Shown here in pieces: positions 53,774-63,474 of a stretch of DNA of 64,000 bases. A program made the position numbers and the translations under genes. How positions within the stretch are numbered: the first letter of the stretch is position 1; each line of letters opens with the position of its first letter. The notes beneath the pieces were generated by a model that saw only the letters and a program-made list of their open reading frames with translations, did no database searches and was not told the origin of the DNA. The stretch spans positions 140,979-204,978 of the forward strand of contig NZ_FOQY01000013.1 in assembly GCF_900113865.1 (NCBI RefSeq). Direction: 5' to 3'. Source of the DNA: Streptosporangium canum (GTDB lineage Bacteria > Actinomycetota > Actinomycetes > Streptosporangiales > Streptosporangiaceae).

Positions 53774-54527
53774 GATCGGTCCGCAGGCTGTCCGGCTTGT
53801 GCCTTCAGCCGCCATCTTCCGCGTACCGGGCTGGCGCGGGCCCGTCCGGATGCCGGACGCCGGGACCTTCGCCCGGTTGCGCGACCATCATGCGGCCGGC
53901 GGCACGCTCGCCGGGGTATGCGCGGGCGCTGACGCGCTGGGCAGGGCCGGGCTGCTCGATGGCCGCCGCTGCACAACGCACCATACGGTCCAGGATGAAT
54001 TGGCGCGCCTGTACCCCAGGGCGCACGTGGTCCGGGACGCACTGTATGTCGTGGACGAGCGGGTGGTCACCTCGGCGGGAGTGGCCAGCGGCATTGATGT
54101 GGCGCTGCACCTGCTCAGCGTGCGCCACGGCCCGCACGCCGCAGGACAGGTGGCCCGCACCATGGTGGTCCACGCTCACCGCGACGGCGCGGCCCGGCAG
54201 ATCAGCATGATGTTCCGGCACCGTTCACATGTCGATGAGACCGTGCACCGCGTCCAGGATCTGATCGACACACAGTTCACCGAACGTCTCCCGCTCAACC
54301 TGCTCGCCCGGACGGCATGTTGCAGTGAGCGGACCGTGACCCGGCTGTTCCGCGACGCGACCGGCTTGACGCCGCTGGCATACCAGACTGCGCTACGGCT
54401 GGAGCGGGCCGAGCATCTCATCGCCCAAGGGGCCACGACCGAGACGGCGGCACGCGACGTCGGCTATGAGGACGCCCGCATGCTACGCCGCCTGCGCGCC
54501 CGCACCGGGGTGCGGGCGACCAGGTGA
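53772..54527 (+). pseudogene. 5'-truncated GlxA/AraC-type regulator
   Basis: From about 53772 the frame reads as the middle and end of a GlxA-family regulator. A DJ-1/PfpI-like domain with GVCAGADALGRAGLLDGRRCTTHH is followed by a C-terminal AraC helix-turn-helix (ERLPLNLLARTACCSERTVTRLFRDATGLTPLAYQTALRLERAEHLI). The first 80 or so residues are missing and are replaced by the IS3 fragment in another frame, so there is no native start. The codon use of the remaining part is intact. Confidence 0.75.
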
Positions 54528-54575
54528 CCGGGTGGTTGCGGTACTACGGCTGTGGCCGCGTAGGTGAGAACGGGA

Positions 54576-54777
54576 GAACGTGCCGTCACGGTCCCGGATG
54601 AGACACCTGAAGGTGCCGGCGCGTTCACCCAGGTCCATCGGCAGGTTCCGGGCCTGCCGGGTGGTTGGTGCGCCGGCCGGGTCGGAGGTGTCGCCCAGCA
54701 TGCGCGCGGCGGATCTCGATCTCCATGGCGAACGAGACACGCAGGCGCTCGAGGAGCACGGCGTCGATGTGGTCGAT
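54576..54777 (-). pseudogene. rve-type transposase fragment, frameshifted
   Basis: Minus strand: [20 protein letters not shown] continues, after a frame change, as DTSDPAGAPTTRQARNLPMDLGERAGTFRCLIRDRDGTF. Together these match the integrase core of DDE transposases (HVDTVLLKR.YVLFAME...TAHPTG.WTAQQARNLLMDLG...FLIRDRD.KF). Both ends are missing. 54528-54899 contains no other gene. Confidence 0.6.
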
Positions 54778-54848
54778 CGGCGCCCGCCGGCCTTTCGCCT
54801 GGTTTGCTGGTTCCGCTTGCACGCTTCCGTATGTGATCTTCCGCACTT

Positions 54849-54877
54849 CAGATACTGAAACATTGCAGATACTGAAA
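54849..54877. promoter_or_regulatory. Direct-repeat operator before the TetR/MFS pair
   Basis: CAGATACTGAAA occurs twice (54849-54860 and 54866-54877) with a 17 bp period, directly upstream of the TetR gene. TACCCT lies 7 bp before the GTG start and could be a -10 box of a leaderless transcript. Confidence 0.5.
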
Positions 54878-54899
54878 ATTCCCCGCTACCCTCGAGACT

Positions 54900-55514
54900 G
54901 TGACCACCATGGACAGCGCTGACGAGCTCGGCCGGAGGGACCGTAAGAAGCTCGAGACCCGTGCGGCGCTGGAGCATGCCGCCCTGAAGCTGGTGGCCGC
55001 GCGCGGCCTGGCGGGGGTCACGGTGGAAGACATCGCCGAGGCCGTGGACGTCTCCTCCCGCACGTTCTTCAACTACTTCCCGTCCAAAGAGGACGCGCTC
55101 ATCGGCCCGAGCCCGGCCTCCACAGCCGAACTGCGCGAGAGGCTGGAGGCGCTGCCCGCGGACGTGCCGGTCCTGGAGGCGCTGCGGCTGATGTCGCGGG
55201 TCGAGGCTGAGCGTGTCCAGGAACAGCGCGAGCAATGGCTGCTGCGGCTGAAGGTGTTCGAGCAGAACCCATCGCTGCTCCCACGGCTGGTCGCCAGCGG
55301 CAGCGAGACCGAACGCGCCGTGACAGCCGCCGTCGCCCGCCGGTCCGGTATCGAGCTGGGCACGAGCGGCTACCCCGAGCTTGCGACCGCGGTGGCCATG
55401 GCGGCCTTCCGGGTGGCGATGATCCGCTGGAGCGCCGCGGGCGGCCGCCCGGAGCTGGCCGACCTGGTCGACGAGGCCTTCGCCCAGCTCGCCGGCGGCC
55501 TGCCCAATCCGTGA
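54900..55514 (+). CDS. TetR-family transcriptional regulator
   Basis: A 204-residue TetR regulator. The helix-turn-helix is GLAGVTVEDIAEAVDVSSRTFFNYFPSKEDAL. The C-terminal part is helical and acidic. The start may be GTG 54900 (MTTMDSADELG) or ATG 54909; there is no ribosome site before either, so a leaderless mRNA is likely. It stands 109 bp before a DHA2 efflux pump in the same direction, an arrangement typical of drug-responsive repressors. Confidence 0.88.
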   Translation: MTTMDSADELGRRDRKKLETRAALEHAALKLVAARGLAGVTVEDIAEAVDVSSRTFFNYFPSKEDALIGPSPASTAELRERLEALPADVPVLEALRLMSRVEAERVQEQREQWLLRLKVFEQNPSLLPRLVASGSETERAVTAAVARRSGIELGTSGYPELATAVAMAAFRVAMIRWSAAGGRPELADLVDEAFAQLAGGLPNP

Positions 55515-55623
55515 CCGCTCCGATCGCCATCTCTTTTCGACCGTCCCCGTGCACGTTTCCGTCGAGCCGGCGCCCGCAGGAGTCCTGGGGAGCGCCGGTC
55601 CCCACCTGAGAAATTGAGGAAAG

Positions 55624-57195
55624 ATGACAACCGCCAGCACACAGCCCGAGGCTGTGGCGCCCACGTCCAGAAGGAAGGTCCTGCAGGCGCTGTCGGGGCT
55701 GATGGTGGGCATGTTCGTGTCCATCCTGGCCTCGACCGTCGTGGCCAACGCCCTGCCGCGCATCATCACCGACCTGCAGGGTACGCAGACCGTCTACACC
55801 TGGATCGTCACCGCGGAACTGCTGGCCATGACGGCCACCGTGCCGCTCTGGGGCAAGATGGCCGACCTGTACAACAAGAAGCTGCTGATCCAGCTCTCGC
55901 TGGGACTGTTCGTGGTGGGCTCGCTGATCGCGGGCTTCACTCCGAACGTGGAGATCCTCATCGTCAGCCGTGTCGTCCAGGGCGTCGGCGCCGGTGGCAT
56001 GACCGCGCTGGCCATGGTCGTGATGGCCGCCATGATCCCACCGCGTGAGCTCGGCCGTTACGCCGGCATCTTCGGCGCCGTGTTCGGCGTCGGTACCGTG
56101 GCGGGCCCGCTTATCGGCGGCGTGCTCGTGGACACTTCCTGGCTCGGCTGGCGCTGGTGTTTCCTCATCGGTGTGCCGTTCACGATCTTGGCCATCGTCC
56201 TGCTGCAGCGCACTCTCGACCTGCCGGTGGTACGCAAGGACGTCAAGGTCGACTATTTGGGCGCCCTGCTCATCACGGTGGGGGTGTCCACCCTGCTGAT
56301 CTGGTCGTCGCTGGCGGGCAACCAGTTCGAGTGGGGCTCCTGGCAGACCGCCGCGCTCGTCGGCGGTGGCGTGCTCATCCTTGCGGTGGCCGTCTGGGTG
56401 GAGTCGCGGGCCGCCGAGCCGATCATCCCCCTGTCCATCTTCAGGAACCGCACCGTCGCTCTGGCCACCGTGGCCAGCGTGCTGGTCGGCGTGGCCATGT
56501 TCGGTGGCACGGTCTTCCTGTCGCAGTACTTCCAGGTGGCGCTCGGCAAGTCGCCGACGGTCGCTGGACTGATGAGCCTGCCGATGGTGTTCGGCCTGCT
56601 GATCTCCTCCACCGTGGCGGGTCAGCTCATCACCAAATGGGGCCGCTGGAAGGGCTTCCTGGTGGCCGGTGGTGTCGTCATGCTCGGCGGGATGGGCCTG
56701 CTCAGCACCATTGACGGCCAGACCGGCACGGTGCTGCTCGGCGTCTACATGGCGGTGCTCGGCATCGGCGTGGGCATGCTCATGCAGAACCTGGTCCTCG
56801 CGGCCCAGAACGATGTGCCCGCCCACGATCTTGGCGCCACCACCTCGATGCTGACCTTCTTCCGCAGCATGGGCGGCGCGGTCGGCGTCAGTGCGCTGGG
56901 CGCGGTGCTGGCCAACCGGATCACTACGCTCATGACGGAGAAGCTCGGCCCGATGGCCGCCGCCGGCGGGGGTGGGGACAGCCACGCCGTACCCGACATC
57001 TCCAAACTGCCCGCTCCCGTCGTCCGCGTCATCCAGGATGTGTACGCCACCGCCACCGCTGACCTGTTCCTCATCGGGGTGCCGCTCACCGCGCTCGCGT
57101 TGGTGGCTGTCCTGTTCATCAAGGAGAAGCCGCTCAACACGCTGTCGGGTGAGGAACGCCTGGCCCAGGAACGCGCCACGGCCGCTGGTCACTGA
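55624..57195 (+). CDS. MFS drug efflux transporter, DHA2 (14-helix) family
   Basis: A 523-residue DHA2-type multidrug exporter. Marks are ILASTVVANALPRIITDLQGT, the WGKMADLYNKK loop, RVVQGVGAGGM, and motif C in helix 5 (GAVFGVGTVAGPLIGGVL). Fourteen membrane helices fit the length. GAGGAAAG precedes the ATG. With the upstream TetR gene it forms an inducible efflux unit; the drug is unknown. Confidence 0.9.
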   Translation: MTTASTQPEAVAPTSRRKVLQALSGLMVGMFVSILASTVVANALPRIITDLQGTQTVYTWIVTAELLAMTATVPLWGKMADLYNKKLLIQLSLGLFVVGSLIAGFTPNVEILIVSRVVQGVGAGGMTALAMVVMAAMIPPRELGRYAGIFGAVFGVGTVAGPLIGGVLVDTSWLGWRWCFLIGVPFTILAIVLLQRTLDLPVVRKDVKVDYLGALLITVGVSTLLIWSSLAGNQFEWGSWQTAALVGGGVLILAVAVWVESRAAEPIIPLSIFRNRTVALATVASVLVGVAMFGGTVFLSQYFQVALGKSPTVAGLMSLPMVFGLLISSTVAGQLITKWGRWKGFLVAGGVVMLGGMGLLSTIDGQTGTVLLGVYMAVLGIGVGMLMQNLVLAAQNDVPAHDLGATTSMLTFFRSMGGAVGVSALGAVLANRITTLMTEKLGPMAAAGGGGDSHAVPDISKLPAPVVRVIQDVYATATADLFLIGVPLTALALVAVLFIKEKPLNTLSGEERLAQERATAAGH

Positions 57196-57322
57196 ACGGC
57201 TCCCAACCGCAACTACGCGCAGCTCGTCGACGGCGTCCATGTGAGCAGAGCCGACCTGTCCCAGGCGACGGTCATCTGCGACACCGACGTCGTCGACCGC
57301 GTGTGCCCGCGGCCGCCGAGGC

Positions 57323-57466
57323 GGCCGGCCCGCCAAGCTCTCCCCGGAGCAGATCAGGATGGACCGGGCCCAGTACGAGGTACCTGGTGCCACCGTGGCT
57401 GAGATCGCCAAGGCGCCGGGTGTCGGCCGCGGCGCCGTCTACCGGGCGCTCCAGCAGACGCCCTGA
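57323..57466 (+). pseudogene. C-terminal fragment of a serine recombinase (resolvase)
   Basis: The frame ending at TGA 57466 reads GRPAKLSPEQIRMDRAQYEV...TVAEIAKAPGVGRGAVYRAL. This is the helix-turn-helix tail of Tn3-type resolvases (GRPPKLSPEQ...TVAEIA..FGVSR.T.YR.L). The catalytic domain is absent. 57196-57322 before it holds nothing recognised. Confidence 0.7.
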
Positions 57467-57563
57467 CCATCCTCTGGGCGAAGTACCTGAGCCCTGAGTG
57501 GGCCCCCGATGGCACACTTCTGCTGCGGCTGGGGGTCATATCCGCGTCCGGACAGCCCCTCTC

Positions 57564-58994
57564 CTATAGGACGGTCAGGTGGCCGTACCTGGACAGGGCT
57601 GCGGTCAGGCCGCCGGATCTGCCGCGGAGTGTGGCGTCCAGGAAGGCGACGGTGGCCGCCGCGGTGATGCGCGGCCCGGCAGTCCGGCCGAGGGAGCCGA
57701 TGAGCGCGGGCAGGGGCGGCAAGAAGAGCGGGGCGTCGGTGAAGGTGAGGTGCGCCGCGCCGGGGACGGTGAGCCGGTAGCCCGTCGCCGTACTGAGCTG
57801 GAGCACCCGCGTGAGGCGCGGGATGTAGTCCGGCTCCTCGCCCGGTTTGACGTCGTGGGTGAGCGCGAGCACGGGCTGGCGGAACGGGCGCGTTGCGGGG
57901 TCGCGGGGGAAGCCGTCCAGGTCGATGACGGCTGCGAACCGGGGGTCCTGGCGGGCGGCCTGGAGGGCGGCGGCGCCTCCGAGGGAGTGGCCGGTCGCTG
58001 CGGTGCGGCGGGTGTCGAGCCGCCCGGTCAGGAGGCCCGGGATCTCGTCGCGGTCCAGGCGGCCGAGCTGGGTGAGTACGAAGCTGAGGTCGGCGGCCCT
58101 GACCGCCGTCCACCCAGCCGCGCGCCTGTCGTCCTCCGCCTGGTCGCCGGTGGCCGCAACCTGGGTGCGGATCGTCCGGCCGTCGGTGAGGGTGACAACG
58201 GCCGAGTCGTATGGGTGGTCGAGGGCGGCCACGACGTACCCGCGGCTGGCCAGTTCCTCGGCCCAGGCGGTGTTCTGGGTGCGCACGCCTCCGAGCCCGG
58301 GTGAGAACAGCACCACGGGGAACCGGTCGCCTCCGCCGGCCACTGGGGCATCGGGCACCGAGCGCGTGCGGGCGCGGGCCGGCTCGTCGAGAATGAAGCG
58401 TGGAAGGCCGAGGTAGTCGGCCTCGCCGCGGGCGACGCGCTGTGCTTCCTGCGCCGTGCGGCCGAGATACCACGCCCGCTGGGCTGCCGGGGGACCGCCC
58501 TGCGCGGGATACCAGAGCTGGACGACGACCGTCCGCTTGTCATCGGTCCGGGACGTGGCGATTTCCGGGCGATCAGGGTCGGTCCACTGCATGATGGTGG
58601 TGCCAACGGCGTAGGCGCCCGATGGCTTGGGGAACACGGGCAGGGGCAGCGCCCACGCCGCCGCCGCGCCCGCGAGGATCAGGGCCAGGCATGCCGCCGA
58701 TCCCGGCAGAGCCATCCACCATCGAGCCCGCCGCGCGGGCCGCCCGGCACGCCACCTCAACATGGAGGGAGCAGCGAACGCCAGCGCGATGGCCCCACCG
58801 GCGAGGACGGGTAGGAGCTGCCAGCGGATCCCGAGTACGGCCAGCGCAATCGCGGACACCGCGAGGGCCGCCGCGCCGGCCAGCGTCGAGGGGCGGCGCG
58901 CCCCGGGCGGCAGCCAGCGGGCCAGCACCAGCACGACGGCGGCCGCCAAGGTCAAGAGCTCTGCGAGGGACAGGCCGAATACGGTCACATTCAT
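57564..58994 (-). CDS. Membrane-anchored alpha/beta hydrolase (PAF-acetylhydrolase/lipase-like)
   Basis: A 476-residue protein. The first 130 residues hold four hydrophobic helices (LAELLTLAAAVVLVLARW, ALAVSAIALAVLGIRW, LPVLAGGAIALAFAAP, AACLALILAGAAAAWAL). The remainder is an alpha/beta hydrolase with FSPGLGG, a nucleophile elbow GHSLGG, the Asp in DLDGFPRD, and His in GAAHLTF. This is the layout of bacterial PAF-acetylhydrolase-like esterases tethered to the membrane with the enzyme outside. The substrate is a lipid or ester. The ATG at 58994 has no strong ribosome site. Confidence 0.85.
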   Translation of the reverse strand: MNVTVFGLSLAELLTLAAAVVLVLARWLPPGARRPSTLAGAAALAVSAIALAVLGIRWQLLPVLAGGAIALAFAAPSMLRWRAGRPARRARWWMALPGSAACLALILAGAAAAWALPLPVFPKPSGAYAVGTTIMQWTDPDRPEIATSRTDDKRTVVVQLWYPAQGGPPAAQRAWYLGRTAQEAQRVARGEADYLGLPRFILDEPARARTRSVPDAPVAGGGDRFPVVLFSPGLGGVRTQNTAWAEELASRGYVVAALDHPYDSAVVTLTDGRTIRTQVAATGDQAEDDRRAAGWTAVRAADLSFVLTQLGRLDRDEIPGLLTGRLDTRRTAATGHSLGGAAALQAARQDPRFAAVIDLDGFPRDPATRPFRQPVLALTHDVKPGEEPDYIPRLTRVLQLSTATGYRLTVPGAAHLTFTDAPLFLPPLPALIGSLGRTAGPRITAAATVAFLDATLRGRSGGLTAALSRYGHLTVL

Positions 58995-59199
58995 GTGATC
59001 ACCGTGGCGGAATGACCTCAGCCGGACATCGGCCCAATGTCGAGAGTTGTCCGCGACCCCGGTATGACCTCTCGCGACCCGTCTGCGACCGGGGGCGTAG
59101 GGGCCCGTAGTCCTGGCACCTCCCGGACGAACGCTCGACCGGCCTGCTCCGGGAGCTCGGGGCGCGTCCGGGAGAAGGACACCGCTGGGGTACGGCTCT

Positions 59200-59364
59200 C
59201 TACCGGGAGTCGTCCTCGTCGAAGACTTCGTCGCCCTCGTCCCGGGCGTTGGGGTCGCGGAGTTGCCGGGTGGCGGTGGCGCCTTTGCCGGGGCCGGCGG
59301 GGCCTACGGGCGTGAACGAGTGTTTCCCGTGGACGACGCGGATGCCGGCGCGACGTACGTGCAC
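59200..59364 (-). CDS. Small protein with acidic tail, unknown function
   Basis: A 54-codon frame from GTG 59364 to TAG 59200 has strong third-position GC bias: VHVRRAGIRVVHGKHSFTPV, a Gly/Pro/Thr middle, then DPNARDEGDEVFDEDDSR. The basic head and acidic tail are distinctive. No ATG or ribosome site is clear; the frame is open for about 10 codons upstream. It is divergent from the unknown 59441 gene. It may be a short real gene or the end of a lost one. Confidence 0.4.
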   Translation of the reverse strand: MHVRRAGIRVVHGKHSFTPVGPAGPGKGATATRQLRDPNARDEGDEVFDEDDSR

Positions 59365-59440
59365 GTCGCCTCGGATTGTCAGTGCGGTTGGCCATACTCC
59401 GCCTAGCCAGGATGATCACCAACGAGGCGAAGGCGTTGAC

Positions 59441-60691
59441 ATGGCACAGTTGCTGCGGAGGCTCGACGACGAAGTTTACGTCGAGTACAACACGTTCGGG
59501 CTGGACGGCACCGACCTGCCGGGGTGGGGCTCTCCCACCGACGAGATCTACCACTTCGTCGCGGCCGTGCGCCTGGAGTCCTGGGACGCCGAGCCGGGGG
59601 CCGCGGACGCCTCGTGGACGCCGGTCAGTTCCGCGACGTTCGTCGCGGAGAGCGGTGTGGTCGCGATCGTGGCGATGATGGACGGCAGGGGGCATGACTT
59701 CCTGATCGGGCCGCCGCGTTTCGAGTACGGCGTGGACATGTACCTGCGTGAACCCGAGCCAGGCGACGGGCATACCACAGGTGAGTGCGAGGAGGCGTGG
59801 CTGCTGAGGTTCTGGCCGATCCGGGATGTCTTCGACCCGATCACTCACGCGGCGCCGTTCTCCTACATCGCGCGCGGGGTTCTGTACTACTCGATCGACC
59901 TCGAGCCCGAGCAGCTCGTGCAACCTCCGGCGCGGCGGGAGGTGCCGGTGCCGGTCTCGGCGGTGGCGGACTGGGCGTCGCTGCGCGCGGACCCGGACCT
60001 GGACACCTTCGACGGCTGGCTGCGCATGTTGCGCCGCAAGGCGGAGGGCAGGGGCGTCACCGTTCACGAGTTGCTGCGCACGGCCGGGGTCGACATCGAG
60101 GATGGTGTGGACCTCACCCCTGCCTCCTGCACCCCGCCGCAGATGCGTGCGGGGCGGTTCAAGGATCCGCTGATCGACCGTTACTACGCCGAGCAGGCGC
60201 GGCGGGGCTCGTTGTCCGGGCGCGACCTGGGCGAGGATCGGCTGCGTGAGTACGCCGACGGCGAGCGCATCGCCAAGGAGTTGTGCCGCGGCGGCACGCA
60301 GACGTTCTCGGTGCCCGTCGAAGGCCGTGGCGCCCTCTATGTACCGGCGGGTGTCAGCCGCCGCGTGTGGCGGTGGGAGGACGACATGCTCGGCGGCGAG
60401 CTCATGGACGAGGGACTGACGGTGGATCGGCAGATTCTGGCCAGGAATGCGTGGACCAGGCAAATCCTCGTCTCCGGCATCGTGACGGTCCTGCGCCGCG
60501 ACCACGACAGGCCCGGCTGTGGCGACACCGTCTGGTACGTGGTGCGCGACGCCGAACCGCACGAGGCGGCCAGGGTCTTGTGCGCGGAGGCCACCTGGGA
60601 GGAGGACCAGGATCTGCGCCGGGCCTTGGACGGGGTGGCCAGAGAGAAGCTGATCGACCTGCGGGCCACCTACAGGAGCCGGGAGAGGTGA
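59441..60691 (+). CDS. Hypothetical protein, 416 residues
   Basis: A gene with strong codon bias that I do not recognise. It has no signal peptide or membrane helix. It begins MAQLLRRLDDEVYVEYNTFG and is rich in acidic residues and Trp (WGSPTDEIYHF, EEAWLLRFWPIRDVFDP). A region around 190-235 (FDGWLRMLRRKAEGRGVTVHELLRTAG) looks like two helices. The C-terminal third has ALYVPAGVSRRVWRWEDDMLGGELMDEG. GAGGCGAAGG lies upstream of the ATG. The open frame to 59249 is not coding-like. Neighbours give no hint: a small acidic-tailed frame on one side, a decayed frame on the other. Confidence 0.7.
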   Translation: MAQLLRRLDDEVYVEYNTFGLDGTDLPGWGSPTDEIYHFVAAVRLESWDAEPGAADASWTPVSSATFVAESGVVAIVAMMDGRGHDFLIGPPRFEYGVDMYLREPEPGDGHTTGECEEAWLLRFWPIRDVFDPITHAAPFSYIARGVLYYSIDLEPEQLVQPPARREVPVPVSAVADWASLRADPDLDTFDGWLRMLRRKAEGRGVTVHELLRTAGVDIEDGVDLTPASCTPPQMRAGRFKDPLIDRYYAEQARRGSLSGRDLGEDRLREYADGERIAKELCRGGTQTFSVPVEGRGALYVPAGVSRRVWRWEDDMLGGELMDEGLTVDRQILARNAWTRQILVSGIVTVLRRDHDRPGCGDTVWYVVRDAEPHEAARVLCAEATWEEDQDLRRALDGVAREKLIDLRATYRSRER

Positions 60692-60905
60692 GGGCGTGCG
60701 GCCAGGTCGGAGGTGGCTTAGTAGGACGTGGGCACCTCGGGTAGGAGACGGTATGTCACCTGCTGTGGGGGTCAGGGAAAGTGGCCCGAGGACGCCGAGC
60801 TCTGGCACGCCGACCCCGCCGCCCCCGGACCCACCGCGCGGCTTCGACACCCATGCCTGGTGGCGCCGGCAACATGACAGCGCCAATCCAGACGAGCAGC
60901 CACCT

Positions 60906-61291
60906 CTATGCGTGATCACTTCCGATCTGGCGTTGACGGCCGCGGCGTACAGGCTCCAGCCCAAGTCGGTGTCGAGGTCGGCGACGATGATCTCCGACCA
61001 GCCCGACACCTCGACGGTCTCGGTGTCCAACAGCGAAGCCAGGCGGGTCTTCCATGCCTGGGCGAACTCGGCCGGTCCTCGATGCTTGCTGTCTTGCTCG
61101 GCGAGCGTCTGCTGGTAGGCCTCGCGGACGATGGCCTGCATCGCTCCCCGCCGTACCCGCCGCTCCATGTCGTCGTCCCGTACGGCGGCCGCGTTCTGCG
61201 CCCAGGCGATCAGTCCGCGCAGCCCACCCGGACGCCTGCGCGCTTCCGCTGGCCACGTCGCGGGCAGAGGATCCCACAGTATCCGCACCAC
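60906..61291 (-). pseudogene. Hypothetical gene, probably decayed
   Basis: The minus-strand frame from 61291 down to about 60906 has good codon bias and reads VRILWDPLPATWPAEARRRP, AWAQNAAAVRDDDMERRVRR, MQAIVREAYQQTLAEQDSKH, WKTRLASLLDTETVEVSGWS. It is open and coding-like up to about 61435 without a clear start. Below 60906 it runs on as the antisense of the 59441 gene, so its true stop appears lost. No family is recognised. 61440-61833 holds no further gene. Confidence 0.35.
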
Positions 61292-61833
61292 GTAGGAAGT
61301 GTCCGCGATCGGAGCGGAATCCGGAAGGCCGGGGGCAGGCTCGCTGTCCGATGACCCCGGCGCACTGAACTGAGGACGCGTCAGCCTGAACCTTGGCCCA
61401 GTGCGGCCTGCGCGGTCGGCGATGCGGACGTGGCAGGGTCGCCGCGCTCAGCGGCACCGCGCCCGGCCGGCTGATGCTCGGAGCGGCCCTCGCCGACTGG
61501 GTCGATCGGGTTCCTGGTGACCAGGAGGACTTCTCGGCCCTTGAGCAGCAACCGAACGGCCAGTGACGTTGGCGAGCCGTCGGGGCTGGGCCATCGCTAC
61601 TGCCGGTTCGGATGCGGGTGGTCGCGGCCCTGATCTGGCAGGGGAACGAGAAGTGATGCTGGGGAACTTGGGCGGGCCGCATCGTGGAAGTTGCTGATCC
61701 GGCAACAGGATTTAAGCGACTGACCAGGTCAGCGGGATGATCGGTGGCAGCGCCCGCGGAGCGAAAGGGGACGTGGAGCGGGGAGAAGAGTACTGCCGCT
61801 GGCAGAAGCGGGCACGCCATCTGGAGGAGACCC

Positions 61834-62817
61834 ATGTCGCAGCACGTCGCAGAGATCACGCATCGTTCGGTGTCCGTGCCGGGCGGCCGGATTTATACCG
61901 CGGAGCAAGGGAGGGGGCCGCTGGTGTTGCTCGTCCACGGCTTCCCCGAGTCCTGGTATTCCTGGCGCCGTCAGCTCCCGGCGCTCGCGCAGGCCGGTTA
62001 CCGGGTGGTCGCGCTCGACGTCCGCGGCTACGGCCGATCCTCCAAGCCGGCCGCGGAGGACAGCTACCGGATGCTCGATCTGGTGGAGGACAACGTCGCG
62101 CTGGTGCGGGCCCTGGGCGAGGAGTCCGCAGTGATCATCGGCCACGACTGGGGCTCGAACATCGCGGCCACGTCTGCCCTGCTGCACCCTGAGGTCTTCC
62201 GCGCGGTGGGGCTGCTGAGTGTGCCCTACGCGCCGCCCGGTGGCCCCCGTCCCACCGGCATCTTCGCTCAGATGGGCGGTGAGCAGGAGTTCTACGTCTC
62301 CTATTTCCAGGAGCCGGGCCGTGCCGAGGCCGAGATGGAACCCGACGTGCGGGGCTGGCTCGCGGGCTTTTACGCGGCGTTGTCCGCCGAGACCATGCCG
62401 GGCCCCGACGCCCCCGACCCGCACTTCGTCAGCCCCGGCGCAACGCTGCGCGACCGGTTCCCCAGCGGCCGGCTGCCTTCCTGGCTCGCCGAGGACGACC
62501 TGGAGGTATACACCGGGGAGTTCGAACGCACCGGCATGACGGGCGCGCTCAACCGCTACCGCAACATGGACCGCGACTGGAAGGACCTCGCCGACTTCAA
62601 CGGCGCCCCCATCAAGCAGCCCTCCCTGTTCATCGGCGGCAGCCTGGACGCCTCCACGACCTGGATGGCCGACGCGATCAACGCTTACCCGGCCACCCTT
62701 CCCGGGCTGGTCTCCTCCCACCTCCTGGACGGCTGCGGCCACTGGATCCAGCAGGAACGTCCCGAGGAGGTCAACCAGCTCCTGACCGAATGGCTCACGG
62801 CCCTGCCCATCGCATAA
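61834..62817 (+). CDS. Alpha/beta hydrolase, epoxide-hydrolase-like
   Basis: A 327-residue soluble alpha/beta hydrolase. HGFPESWYSWRRQ is the oxyanion region, and GHDWGS is the nucleophile elbow with Asp, as in epoxide hydrolases and haloalkane dehalogenases. The cap carries a Tyr-containing stretch (VYTGEFERTGMTGALNRYRNM) and the last motif is DGCGHWIQQERPEEV (His). These match soluble epoxide hydrolases such as EphA/EphB. The ATG at 61834 follows GGAGGAGACCC; 30 upstream codons are not family-like. Confidence 0.9.
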   Translation: MSQHVAEITHRSVSVPGGRIYTAEQGRGPLVLLVHGFPESWYSWRRQLPALAQAGYRVVALDVRGYGRSSKPAAEDSYRMLDLVEDNVALVRALGEESAVIIGHDWGSNIAATSALLHPEVFRAVGLLSVPYAPPGGPRPTGIFAQMGGEQEFYVSYFQEPGRAEAEMEPDVRGWLAGFYAALSAETMPGPDAPDPHFVSPGATLRDRFPSGRLPSWLAEDDLEVYTGEFERTGMTGALNRYRNMDRDWKDLADFNGAPIKQPSLFIGGSLDASTTWMADAINAYPATLPGLVSSHLLDGCGHWIQQERPEEVNQLLTEWLTALPIA

Positions 62818-62889
62818 AGGCCCCTCTGCCGCGTCCGCCCAGGCTCCCTGGCGCGACTTCTCCTTTGCTGCCACATCAAGGCCGTCGCC

Positions 62890-63206
62890 GCGGGGCGGAC
62901 TACGGGGCCTCGGTGTCTGTGAGGGTTTGTGGACGACGCCGACGGAGGGTGGCCGTCGGCTACGTGGGCGCGGCCGGTGAGATGGACCGGCTGAGATGAT
63001 GGTGCTTGGCCGGCGTCACCAGCGGCCCGTAGGCGGGGAAGGCAGCCGCGCTGGAGAAGAAGCCATGTGGCCTGAGCGGCTTCCTCACCGACTATGTCGG
63101 AGCCCGGCCGACCCCGTTCGGCGATGACGCGCTCGAGGAATGGGGTGTTGGCGATATCGACGGCCTTGCCTGCTTTTCCAGCTGCGGCAGGCCCAAGCTG
63201 GCTCAA
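62890..63206 (-). pseudogene. DUF6624-like gene remnant
   Basis: Minus strand: ANTPFLERVIAERGRPGSDI, then VGEEAAQATWLLLQ, CLPRLRAAGDAGQAPSS and HLTGRAHVADGHPP. The order matches DUF6624 proteins (NT..L..I...G.PG...VG..GA.AAWL..QHAD....Q..CL.LL..AV..GEA....LAYLTDRV....G). The HADHDPAFQ part is missing and the end is altered. It appears to be a decayed copy. Confidence 0.4.
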
Positions 63207-63474
63207 GGGGACCGTGACCGGGAGGACGATGTCGTTTCAGCGCGCCGAAGCCCCCAAGCACCGACGGCTACGCCGTACTGCTGTCCCGGACGCCGACGGT
63301 GCCCGCTGGAGCCAGATCACTGCCGACGTGAGCCCCACGACCCCGCGCAGCTACGTACGGCCCTGCCCTCGATCGCGGTCTTGGCCGGGGCGGCCGGTCT
63401 ACGCGCGGTGCTGGGAATCGCCATCCAAGGACTGTCCCGCCGGCTGGGCCCGCGGATCGCCCGGGAGGCGGCGC

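Noticed and set aside
59018..61291. A 757-codon minus-strand open frame
   Set aside because: Most of it is antisense to the well-supported 59441-60691 gene and is open only because of the high GC content. Only the part above 60906 has coding character.
62818..63474. Additional gene fragments between the epoxide hydrolase and the histidine-phosphatase remnant
   Set aside because: Apart from the DUF6624-like stretch, short Ala-rich pieces such as the one near 63370-63470 could not be tied to any family.
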